A stretch of 9,267 nucleotides of DNA from Georgenia sp. (lineage in GTDB: Bacteria; Actinomycetota; Actinomycetes; Actinomycetales; Actinomycetaceae), in the NCBI GenBank assembly GCA_027322565.1, contig DAHVRG010000256.1, positions 1-9,267 on the forward strand, in the 5' to 3' direction. Every line of letters starts with the position of its first letter. The first letter of the stretch is position 1. Under the pieces are notes generated by a model. The model was given only the letters and a program-made list of their open reading frames with translations, made no database searches and was not told the origin of the DNA. Positions 1 to 6,109 of the stretch are shown in pieces. A program made the translations under genes and the position numbers.

Positions 1-1862
1 CCCTTGGCGGTGTGCACGGTCATGAGGGTGACCTGCCCCTGGTTCTCGGCGTCGTCGTCGGGGATCTGGTCGGAGTCGGCGACGAGGGCGACGCGCTCGA
101 GGAAGTCGCCGAGGTCGCCGTCGGGGTCGAGCTCGGCGAACTCGGCGGCCACGGCGTGCAGCTCGGCGAGGTTCTCCACCCGGGAGGCGTCCTGCGGGTC
201 GTCACTCGCCCGGAGCTCGGCGAGGTAGCCGGAGCGGTCGAGCGCGGCGTCGAGGATCTCGGCGGGGGTGGCGCCGGCGGCGAGCATGTCGCGCAGCCCG
301 GTCATGAGCTCGTGGAAGACCCGCACCTGGGTGCGGCCCCGTGTCGCGAGCCCGAGCACCTCCGGCGCGGTGCCGTCGGGAGCCGCTGCGTGCTCGACCG
401 CCTGCCCGAAGGACACCCGCTCCCGCTCGGCGTGGGCAGCGAGCATCGCCTCGGCGCGCTCCCCCAGGCCCCGCTTGGGCACGTTGAGGATGCGGCGCAG
501 GTTGACGGTGTCGTCGGGGTTGGCGACGGCGCGCAGGTAGGCCAGCGCGTCCTTGATCTCCCGGCGCTCGTAGAAGCGCGTGCCGCCGACCACCTTGTAC
601 GGGATGCCCGCGCGGACGAGCACCTCCTCCAGCGCCCGGGACTGGGCGTTGGTGCGGTAGAACACCGCGACGTCGCCGGGCCGCACGCCCTCGGAGTCGC
701 CGAGCCGGTCGATCTCCTCGGCGATGAACCGTGCCTCCTGGTGCTCGGAGTCCGCGACGTACCCGACCACCTGCGGGCCGGCACCGCTGCTGGTCCACAG
801 GTTCTTCGCCCGCCGGTTGGGGTTGCGGGAGATCACGGCGTTCGCGGCGCTGAGGATGTTCTGCGTGGAGCGGTAGTTCTGCTCGAGCAGGATCGTCGTG
901 GCCTCGGGGTAGTCCGCCTCGAACTCCAGAATGTTGCGGATCGTGGCACCCCGGAAGGCGTAGATCGACTGGTCCGCGTCACCGACGACGGTGAGCTCGG
1001 CGGGCGGCAGCTCCGACGCGTCGTCCGAGCCTCCGGCGAGCTCCCGGACGAGGACGTACTGGGCGTGGTTGGTGTCCTGGTACTCGTCGACGAGGACGTG
1101 GCGGAAGCGGCGCCGGTAGTGCTCGGCCACGTGCGGGAAGGCCTGGAGCAGGTTGACCGTCTGCATGATGAGGTCGTCGAAGTCCAGTGCGTGGGCCTGC
1201 CGCAGCCGGGCGTCGTACTCGCGGTACGCCTGGGCGAGCGCGGCGTCGTAGGCGTTGCCCTCGTTGATGCCAGCGGCGAAGGTGTCCGGGTCGACGAGCT
1301 CGTTCTTCAGGTCGGAGACCTGCCGGGAGAACGCCTTGGGCGGGAAGCGCTTGGGGTCGAGGTCGAGCTGACGCATGACCAGGGCCATGAGCCGCTGGGA
1401 GTCGGCGGCGTCGTAGATGGAGAAGTTCGACCGCAGCCCCAGGGTGGCGTGCTCCCGCCGCAGGATGCGCACACACGCGGAGTGGAAGGTGGAGACCCAC
1501 ATGTGCCGGGCGACCGGCCCGATGAGGTCGGTGACCCGTTCACGCATCTCCGCAGCGGCCTTGTTGGTGAAGGTGATCGCGAGGATCTCCCCCGCCCGGG
1601 CGCGCTTGGTGGCCAGCAGGTGCGCGATCCGGTGGGTGAGGACGCGGGTCTTGCCCGACCCCGCACCTGCGACGATGAGCAGCGGACCCCCCTCGTGGAC
1701 GACGGCGGCACGCTGCTGCGGGTTGAGGCCCTCGAGGAGGTCGGCGCGGCGCTGGGCGGCGTCCGTCGACCCGGCGTCGTCGTCACGCGGGGGGACGGCG
1801 GCAGGCAGCGGCGGCCGGTCCCCGCTGAGGAGCCCGGGCAGGTTGTCGAAGAGGGAGGTCAT
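1..1862 (-). CDS. pcrA: ATP-dependent DNA helicase PcrA/UvrD (UvrD1), C-terminus cut by window edge
   Basis: Superfamily 1A 3'-5' DNA helicase acting in nucleotide excision repair and in clearing blocked replication forks or bound proteins from DNA. 620 residues are visible and the frame is open to the left edge. Motifs seen in order: Q-motif region LNPQQRAAV (46-54), Walker A AGAGSGKT (65-72), motif Ia TFTNKAA (97-103), Walker B DEYQDTN (259-265), motif III GDADQSIYAFRGA (294-306), motif IV LEQNYRS, and TVHTAK (615-620), where the window ends just before the usual GLE. Actinobacterial PcrA/UvrD1 proteins are about 770 residues, so roughly the last 150 (motif VI and the C-terminal tail) lie outside. 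The ATG is fixed by an in-frame TGA three codons upstream (1871-1869), with GAGGGG two bases before it. About 45 N-terminal residues precede the helicase core and are poorly conserved in the family. It is the last visible gene of a three-gene leftward run, 40 bases after the DUF456 gene. Confidence 0.96.
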   Translation of the reverse strand, partial: MTSLFDNLPGLLSGDRPPLPAAVPPRDDDAGSTDAAQRRADLLEGLNPQQRAAVVHEGGPLLIVAGAGSGKTRVLTHRIAHLLATKRARAGEILAITFTNKAAAEMRERVTDLIGPVARHMWVSTFHSACVRILRREHATLGLRSNFSIYDAADSQRLMALVMRQLDLDPKRFPPKAFSRQVSDLKNELVDPDTFAAGINEGNAYDAALAQAYREYDARLRQAHALDFDDLIMQTVNLLQAFPHVAEHYRRRFRHVLVDEYQDTNHAQYVLVRELAGGSDDASELPPAELTVVGDADQSIYAFRGATIRNILEFEADYPEATTILLEQNYRSTQNILSAANAVISRNPNRRAKNLWTSSGAGPQVVGYVADSEHQEARFIAEEIDRLGDSEGVRPGDVAVFYRTNAQSRALEEVLVRAGIPYKVVGGTRFYERREIKDALAYLRAVANPDDTVNLRRILNVPKRGLGERAEAMLAAHAERERVSFGQAVEHAAAPDGTAPEVLGLATRGRTQVRVFHELMTGLRDMLAAGATPAEILDAALDRSGYLAELRASDDPQDASRVENLAELHAVAAEFAELDPDGDLGDFLERVALVADSDQIPDDDAENQGQVTLMTVHTAK

Positions 1863-1902
1863 GACCCCTCAAGGGTAGGCGTTCCCACCGACAGTCCGGT
1901 CA

Positions 1903-2388
1903 TCACGTCTGCCACATGCCGACGAGCAGGGCGGCGGTGGCGACGAGCGCGCCGGACAGCTCGACGAGGATCGCGAGCCCGGCGGCCTTCATCGCCCGCC
2001 AGGTGGCCCGCCAGGCGTCCCCCTGGTCGCGCAGGCGCACGCTCTCGGCAGCGTAGACGCCGACGACGAACCCGAGCGGCAGGCCGATGACGGGGACGAC
2101 GAAGAACCCGACGACGCCCACCGCGCCGCCGATGAGGAGGGTGCGCTTGGGCACCCCGCCCTTGCCGAGGTACCGGCCGGCGAGGAGGTACTTGCCGATC
2201 TCGGCGGCGATGACGGCGACCGCCGCGATGACGCCGACGGTCCAGCCGACGCTGCCGCCGGTGACCACCGCCCAGACGACGACGGCCGCCCCGACGAGGA
2301 ACCCGCCACCGGGGACGACCTGGACGACCGCTCCGATGAGCCCGACGAGGACGACGAGGAGGACGACCGCCTCACCCAGGGCTCCCAT
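1903..2388 (-). CDS. DUF456 family integral membrane protein
   Basis: Small polytopic membrane protein of 161 residues with about five hydrophobic segments (roughly 5-25, 30-46, 50-67, 83-110 and 134-157). The pattern fits the DUF456 family: an early PGGGFL turn (26-31), a Gly-rich central GGAVGVVGFFVVPVIG stretch, a GLPLGFVVGVYAAE segment, and an amphipathic basic stretch with RATWRAMKA before the last helix. No biochemical role is established for the family and I do not assign one. The start lies 7 bases after the stop of the upstream membrane-protein gene without a clear Shine-Dalgarno, suggesting translational coupling. pcrA follows 40 bases downstream. The family call rests on pattern recognition, not a profile search. 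Confidence 0.85.
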   Translation of the reverse strand: MGALGEAVVLLVVLVGLIGAVVQVVPGGGFLVGAAVVVWAVVTGGSVGWTVGVIAAVAVIAAEIGKYLLAGRYLGKGGVPKRTLLIGGAVGVVGFFVVPVIGLPLGFVVGVYAAESVRLRDQGDAWRATWRAMKAAGLAILVELSGALVATAALLVGMWQT

Positions 2389-2395
2389 CGGCGGG

Positions 2396-2743
2396 TCAGC
2401 GCCAGAGTGCGGCGATGGCGACGTTGAGCGTGGTCAGCGCCGCGATGGCGCCGATGAGGCCGCTGCTCGGACCGTCCTTGCGGCGGCCGGCCACGATGAC
2501 GAGCGCGGTGATGACGGCGGCCACGACGAGCTTGATGCCGATCTTCACGTAGTTGAGCTCGGGCAGCCCGTCGGCCATCTCGGCGACGCCGGTCATGAGG
2601 ATCCCCGCGACGAGCGCGGTGAGCGCACCGTGGAGCACGCCGTTCGCGAGCTTCGGCTCACGGATGTTGGTCACGGTGCCGCCGAGCACGATGGCCCAGC
2701 CGACGAAGTGGAGGAAGAGGAGGAGGTAGTAGACGACGGTCAT
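2396..2743 (-). CDS. small integral membrane protein, function unknown
   Basis: 115-residue protein with about four hydrophobic segments (about 4-25, 37-53, 66-84 and 93-113) and short polar loops. One loop is basic (AGRRKDG, about 85-91), which would favour a cytoplasmic position. The N-terminal VVYYLLLFLHFVGWAIVLGG resembles the first helix of many small actinobacterial four-helix membrane proteins. I do not recognise a characterised family. It is the first gene of the leftward run ending in pcrA. The ATG is preceded by TAGGCT and six bases, with no Shine-Dalgarno, so the transcript is probably leaderless and this ATG is well supported as the start. Confidence 0.85.
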   Translation of the reverse strand: MTVVYYLLLFLHFVGWAIVLGGTVTNIREPKLANGVLHGALTALVAGILMTGVAEMADGLPELNYVKIGIKLVVAAVITALVIVAGRRKDGPSSGLIGAIAALTTLNVAIAALWR

Positions 2744-2749
2744 GGGCTC

Positions 2750-2755
2750 AGCCTA
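2750..2755 (-). promoter_or_regulatory. probable leaderless -10 box of the membrane protein-DUF456-pcrA run
   Basis: On the minus strand TAGGCT fits the actinobacterial TANNNT -10 consensus. It is followed by six bases (GAGCCC) and then the ATG at 2743, placing the transcription start on or next to the A of the start codon. No Shine-Dalgarno is present, as expected for a leaderless mRNA. The -35 is unclear: GGTGAT at the right distance is a poor match. Confidence 0.5.
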
Positions 2756-2842
2756 GGCGAGCGCCACGGCCCATCACCCGCGGCCGCCCCGAGCACGCCG
2801 TAGCCCCGTGGACGCCCTGTCATTGCCCGCGCCGGCCCGCGT

Positions 2843-2848
2843 TAGCCT
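2843..2848 (+). promoter_or_regulatory. probable leaderless -10 box of the sigma factor-kinase operon
   Basis: TAGCCT fits TANNNT and lies six bases (GGGTCC) before the ATG at 2855, with no convincing Shine-Dalgarno, the layout of actinobacterial leaderless genes. TTGCCC at 2823-2828 is the nearest -35-like hexamer, but the 14-base spacer is short. I see no ECF-type GGAAC/GTC pair, so self-activation of this operon by its own sigma factor is not evident. Confidence 0.5.
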
Positions 2849-2854
2849 GGGTCC

Positions 2855-3514
2855 ATGCTCAGGGGTGACGACCGGGCGGCGCCACACCGACTGCGGGACG
2901 CCGTGTCGCGCGGCGACGCACTGGCCGCGCGACAGCTCCTCGACGGCGCCCCTGCCGACGATCCCGAGGTGCTCGACGCCCTGGCCCGAGCGGCCGCCGC
3001 GGGCGGCACCGGCAGCCGGCTGGCCACCGAGCTGCTCGTCGAGCGGCTCGACGCCTCCGGCGTGGTGCGGCGCTTCGTCCGTGGCGCGCTGCTCGACGAG
3101 GCGGCCGTCGACGACGTCACACAGGACGCGCTCATCTCCGTCGCCGACTCCATCGCCTCCTTCTCCGGTGCCGCCAAGGTGACGACCTGGGTGCACCGCA
3201 TCGTGCGGAACCGGGTCGTCGACCACCTGCGGCGCCAGCGTGCGACGTCCCCGCTCCCGGCCGACGACGTCGGTCCCGCCGAGCGGATGAGCTCGATGAT
3301 CGCGACACGCGCGACCGTGCGCGAGGTGCTCGCCGGGCTCCCCGACCGGTACCGCGGGCCGGTGACCCTGCGCGACGTCGAGGGTCTGGCGTACGGGGAG
3401 ATCGCGGAGCGGCTGGACCGCAGCGTCGGGACCGTGAAGTCGCAGGTGGCACGCGGGAGGGCGCTGGTCGCCGCCGCACTGCGCGCCGGGCTCGAGGGCA
3501 GCACGGCCCGATGA
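2855..3514 (+). CDS. ECF-type RNA polymerase sigma factor, kinase-associated
   Basis: Sigma-70 family factor (219 residues) that would direct RNA polymerase to a regulon. Region 2 spans about 57-129 and ends in the typical TTWVHRIVRNRVVDHLRRQ (110-128) for -10 recognition and melting. Region 4 spans about 157-210, with the helix-turn-helix YGEIAERLDRSVGTVKSQVARGR for -35 contact. Regions 1.1 and 3 are absent, as in group 4 factors. Residues 1-55 are an Ala/Asp/Arg-rich extension not usual in ECF factors. The region 2.2 acidic patch, often DAED before LTQ, reads AVDD here (84-87), so it is only partly kept. No anti-sigma gene adjoins. Instead the stop overlaps the start of a Ser/Thr kinase gene (ATGA), as in ECF groups thought to be controlled by phosphorylation. 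That control is inference here. The start is supported by the leaderless -10 box upstream. Confidence 0.9.
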   Translation: MLRGDDRAAPHRLRDAVSRGDALAARQLLDGAPADDPEVLDALARAAAAGGTGSRLATELLVERLDASGVVRRFVRGALLDEAAVDDVTQDALISVADSIASFSGAAKVTTWVHRIVRNRVVDHLRRQRATSPLPADDVGPAERMSSMIATRATVREVLAGLPDRYRGPVTLRDVEGLAYGEIAERLDRSVGTVKSQVARGRALVAAALRAGLEGSTAR

Positions 3515-4726
3515 CCGAGCGGGTGGGGCGCTACCGCCTCGAAGGCGTCATCGGCGCGGGCTCCTTCGCCACGGTGCACCGGGCCGTCGACGAGCGGCTC
3601 GACGACGTCGTCGTCCTCAAGGTGCTCGCCGAGAACCACAGCCTCAACCCCGAGGTACGGGAACGCTTCATCGCCGAGGGCCGCAGCCTGCGCCGGGTCG
3701 TCAGCCCCCATGTCGTCGTCGTGCACGACATCGGCGAGACCGAGCGGCAGCAGCCCTTCCTCGTGCTCGAGCACGCCGACCGCGGCACGCTCGCCGGGCG
3801 GGTCGCCGAGCTGCGCCGCCAGGGCCGGTCCGCGAGCCGGGAGGACGTCCTCACCGTCGCGCGGTCACTGGCCGCCGCCATCGGCGCGGTGCACGCCGCC
3901 GGGCTGGTCCACCGCGACCTGAGCCCGGGCAACATCCTCCTCACCTCCCGCGCCCCCGTCCACGACGAGGGTGCGTGGGCGGGACGGGAGGCCGCGCTGG
4001 TGGTCCGCCCCGACGAGCGGCTCGTCGTCGCCGACCTCGGCATGTGCAAGGACCTCGCGCTCAACTCGGGGCTGACCGTGGCGGGCGGCACCGCAGGGTT
4101 CCGTCCTCCCGAGCAGGACGGACCCGGGATCGTCGACACCCGCGCCGACCTGTGGGCGATGTCGACGCTCCTGCTGTGGATGTGCGAGGGTGCCGACGAC
4201 CTGACGCCCGCGCTGTTCTCGGCGCTGGGCCGCAGCACGGCGCACGACCCCCGTGACCGGCACCCCGACGTCGCCGCCTGGCTGGACGACGTCGTGTCCG
4301 CCCTCGCCCCGCCTGCGACGGCGCCCCCCTCCTCGGGAGGGCACTGCGCAGCCGGCTCTGCTGGACCGCATGCTCCGGGGCGGCGTCCTCCTCCGCACCG
4401 TGGCGCTCCTGCTCACCCTGGTCGTCGGCGGTGTCGGGGGCTTCCTGCTCGCCGGCGGTCTCGGGCCGCCGGACCGCGCGGGCGAGGCCGCGATCGCCAT
4501 CGACGGGCCGAACCGGATCAGCGTCGGTGAGCAGGTGACGTTCACCGCCGTCGTCGAGGGCGTGGACACCTGGGTGTGGACGATGCCCACGGGTGTTCAC
4601 GTCCTCGACAGCCCGAGCGTGTCGACCACCGCCCGGTCACCGGGCAGCGCCCGGGTCGTCCTGCGCGCCCGGGCGCCGGACGGCACCGACCTCCGGGTCG
4701 TCCACGATCTCACCGTCACCGAGTGA
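3511..4726 (+). CDS. membrane-anchored Ser/Thr protein kinase with PKD-like outer domain; apparent +1 frameshift near 4324-4330
   Basis: PknB-type Hanks kinase. Visible: Gly-rich loop GAGSFATV (15-22), VVLKVL with the ATP-anchoring lysine K37, catalytic loop HRDLSPGN (134-141, D136, N141), metal-binding DLG (175-177, DLG in place of DFG) and the activation-segment end FRPPEQ. The catalytic lobe ends near residue 270. The frame then meets six C (4324-4329). Read straight on, it runs into an Arg/Pro/Gly-rich tail typical of a shadow frame and stops at 4530. One base over, it continues as a basic juxtamembrane stretch, a hydrophobic helix (LLRTVALLLTLVVGGVGG) and a 85-residue beta-rich outer domain (VGEQVTFTAVVEG, DTWVWTMPTG) ending at 4726. 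Removing one C gives a 404-residue protein of ordinary PknB-type layout. The ATG overlaps the sigma stop (ATGA), so the two are probably translationally coupled. Likely role: sensing an envelope cue and phosphorylating the sigma factor or other targets (inference). Confidence 0.88.
4324..4341 (+). other. C6 run with 6-bp hairpin at the kinase frame change
   Basis: Six C (4324-4329), followed by T, coincide with the frame change in the kinase. A perfect hairpin CCCTCC-TCG-GGAGGG (4327-4341) overlaps the run. In the zero frame the codons are GCG CCC CCC TCC, so a proline tRNA on CCC could re-pair after slipping forward one base. Such a site is also a classic place for a base-calling or polymerase slippage error. 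Confidence 0.6.
4370..4726 (+). other. kinase C-terminal segment in the shifted frame: membrane helix plus PKD-like domain
   Basis: This is the part of the kinase gene lying in the other frame. The first ATG in that frame (4370) would give a 118-residue protein with an N-terminal helix (residues about 6-29) and a small Ig/PKD-like extracellular module. The module has the FTAV...W.M.TG pattern of PKD folds but lacks a clear GDG motif. It could be made as a separate small membrane protein if the frameshift is real. However, no Shine-Dalgarno sits at a useful distance before 4370 (GGAGGG ends 28 bases upstream), and kinase catalytic domain, juxtamembrane, helix and outer domain in that order is the normal arrangement of one protein. 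I favour one gene. Confidence 0.55.
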
Positions 4727-4796
4727 CCGACATCACATGCATGCGGTGCAACCGATCCTCCCTCCGGTCCGACTCATGAGCGAACCCACGCTCGAG

Positions 4797-4802
4797 AAGG
4801 AG
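4797..4802 (+). promoter_or_regulatory. strong ribosome binding site AAGGAG of the lipoprotein gene
   Basis: AAGGAG lies five bases (ATCCC) before the ATG at 4808, near-ideal complementarity and spacing. It decides the start: the alternative ATG at 4776, in the downstream frame, has no such site and would give an acidic N-terminus (MSEPTLEKEIPCPSD) unlike any signal peptide. Confidence 0.75.
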
Positions 4803-4807
4803 ATCCC

Positions 4808-5462
4808 ATGTCCATCCGACGCCCCCCTCGCCTCCCTGGCCCTGACCGCGCTGGCCGTCGCCGGCCTGACCGCCTGCGGCTCCGACACCCCGGCCGAGTT
4901 CGACAACCGGCCCGCGGCACCCGCCGACGCGACCGTCGCTCCGGCCGTGGACGACGACGGTGACAAGGGCGCGACGCCCACCGACGACAAGACCCGCCCG
5001 GCCGACGACACGCCCCCGGTCCCGGTGGACACCACGCCGGTGGGCCCGGAGGACGCCCTCCACACCATCACCTACGACCTGCCCGGCGCCGACGAGCGCG
5101 CGGAGGCCACGGTGACCGTCGGGCTCCACTCGCTGCGTCAGGAGGGCGAGGTGCTGGCCCTGCAGCTCTCCTTCACCCCGGAGTTCCGCGGAGACGGCGA
5201 CTACAGCATCTACGAGATGCACGACCGGAACTCGATCACCACGGTGCTCAACGACCGGAAGAACCTCAAGCAGTACACGGTGCTCGGCAGCGGCGGCGGG
5301 AGCCGGGGCTGGCAGACCGACACCGGCCCGCTCAACCCGGCCGCGAAGAGCGGACAGACGCTCATGTACTGGGCCTACTTCGCCGCTCCCGAGGACGACA
5401 TCGACACCATCAGCGTCGGCGTCGGCCAGGTCGAGTTCACCGACGTCGTCATCGAGCGGTGA
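4808..5462 (+). CDS. secreted lipoprotein, function unknown; apparent +1 frameshift in the signal peptide (4822-4827)
   Basis: Predicted lipoprotein. From the ATG the frame reads MSIRRPP and then leaves the coding frame after a run of six C (4822-4827). Dropping one C gives MSIRRPLASLALTALAVAG then LTAC, a textbook lipoprotein signal peptide (basic N-region, hydrophobic core, lipobox with the lipidated Cys near residue 23) and a 217-residue protein. The mature part starts with a Pro/Asp/Thr-rich linker of about 60 residues and continues as a globular domain of about 140 residues. That domain contains SITTVLNDRKNLKQYTVLGS, several aromatic residues and AYFAAPEDDIDTISV, resembling lipoproteins often found beside OmpA-like genes in actinomycetes (recognition, not a search result). 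Without a frame correction, an automatic caller would start at 4776 or further upstream. The stop overlaps the start of the OmpA gene. It would be anchored outside the membrane, possibly as partner of the OmpA protein or ligand of the kinase. Confidence 0.82.
4821..4829 (+). other. C6 run (GCCCCCCTC) at the lipoprotein frame change
   Basis: Six C followed by TC, the same nine bases as at 4323-4331 in the kinase gene. One C fewer restores continuity between the strong Shine-Dalgarno/ATG and the lipobox signal peptide. A CCC proline codon (4823-4825) sits inside the run and could re-pair after a +1 slip. There is no hairpin here. Confidence 0.6.
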
Positions 5463-6085
5463 CGACCGTGACCGGCCACACCACACGCCGCCGTACCCGG
5501 CGCGGGCTGCTCGCGGTCGGTCTCGCGGGCACGCTGGCGGTCGTCGGCACCGGCCACGCGGCCGCCGACGACGACCTCACCGAGCAGGAACCGCCGGCCC
5601 CACCGGAGGGCGGGGTCACCGCACAGCTGCTCCACGAGTCGGTCCGCGTCTTCGAACCGACCGACCACGTCCGCGTCTTCGACCCCACCGAGTACGTCGA
5701 GTCCCTCGGTGACGGGATCGAGACGATGGAGGGGGAGACGACCATCACGCTGTCCACCGACCTGCTCTTCGCGGAGAACAGCTGGGAGCTCCCCGCGAGC
5801 GCACCGAGCCGGATCGCCTCCCTCGTGGGGGACATCCCCGACGGGGCCTCCGTCGCGGTGACCGGGCACACCGACACCCAGCAGCCGATCGGGCACGAGT
5901 TCGACAACCAGGAGCTGTCCGAGCGCCGTGCCGAGGCTGTCGCCGACGTGCTGCGCGAGGAACGCCCGGACCTCACGCTCGACGTCTCCGGGGTCGGCGA
6001 GTCGCAGCCCGCCGTGACACCGGACCCCGAGGACCCCTCCACCCACGCCGCCAACCGTCGCGTGGAGATCGTCTACACCGGCTGA
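5459..6085 (+). CDS. exported OmpA-family (peptidoglycan-binding) protein
   Basis: 208 residues. The N-terminus TTRRRTRRGLLAVGLAGTLA, followed by VVGTGHAAA, is a signal peptide with probable cleavage near residue 36; the RRGLLAV pattern is compatible with Tat export. Residues 62-79 are two tandem nine-residue repeats (VRVFEPTDH, VRVFDPTEY). The C-terminal half (about 95-208) is an OmpA-like domain, with LSTDLLFAENSWEL, VTGHTDT (D139), NQELSERRAEAV (R157) and the final NRRVEIVY. In OmpA domains the Asp of the GHTD-type motif and the Arg of LSxxRA bind the diaminopimelate of peptidoglycan, so this protein probably sits in the wall. The GTG start overlaps the lipoprotein stop (GTGA); a second GTG at 5468 is possible. 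It is the last gene of the sigma-kinase operon and is followed by a terminator-like hairpin. Confidence 0.9.
   Translation: MTTVTGHTTRRRTRRGLLAVGLAGTLAVVGTGHAAADDDLTEQEPPAPPEGGVTAQLLHESVRVFEPTDHVRVFDPTEYVESLGDGIETMEGETTITLSTDLLFAENSWELPASAPSRIASLVGDIPDGASVAVTGHTDTQQPIGHEFDNQELSERRAEAVADVLREERPDLTLDVSGVGESQPAVTPDPEDPSTHAANRRVEIVYTG
5642..5695 (+). repeat. 27-bp tandem repeat (two copies) in the OmpA gene
   Basis: Two adjacent 27-base units, 5642-5668 and 5669-5695, share their first 14 bases exactly (GTCCGCGTCTTCGA) and then diverge mostly at silent or conservative sites. They encode VRVF(E/D)PT plus two residues. A degenerate third unit (VESLGDGIE) may follow. Confidence 0.7.
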
Positions 6086-6109
6086 CGCCGGGTGGGTCGG
6101 CGCCGCGGA

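Noticed and set aside
1687..1692. Third C6 run as a possible frameshift in pcrA
   Set aside because: The helicase frame reads through it correctly (HEGGPLLIVAGAGSGKT), so no shift is present.
12..2090. 692-codon open frame on the plus strand opposite pcrA
   Set aside because: Antisense shadow of a GC-rich gene. The minus strand shows all helicase motifs in order, while the plus-strand product is Gly/Val/Arg/Asp-rich without domains.
2780..2790. GCGGCCGC-type palindrome in the divergent promoter gap
   Set aside because: Expected by chance in DNA of this GC content; no supporting pattern.
2842..3774. 310-codon minus-strand open frame across the sigma factor and kinase
   Set aside because: Shadow of two well-supported plus-strand genes; low-complexity Ser/Arg composition.
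4731..4780. Short palindromes CATGCATG and CTCATGAG between kinase and lipoprotein genes
   Set aside because: Eight-base palindromes without flanking repeats or promoter elements; not enough to call an operator.
4593..4807. Extension of the lipoprotein frame upstream to 4593 or 4776
   Set aside because: It overlaps the kinase 3' end in another frame, or lacks a ribosome site. AAGGAG before ATG 4808 marks the start, even though a frame change follows.
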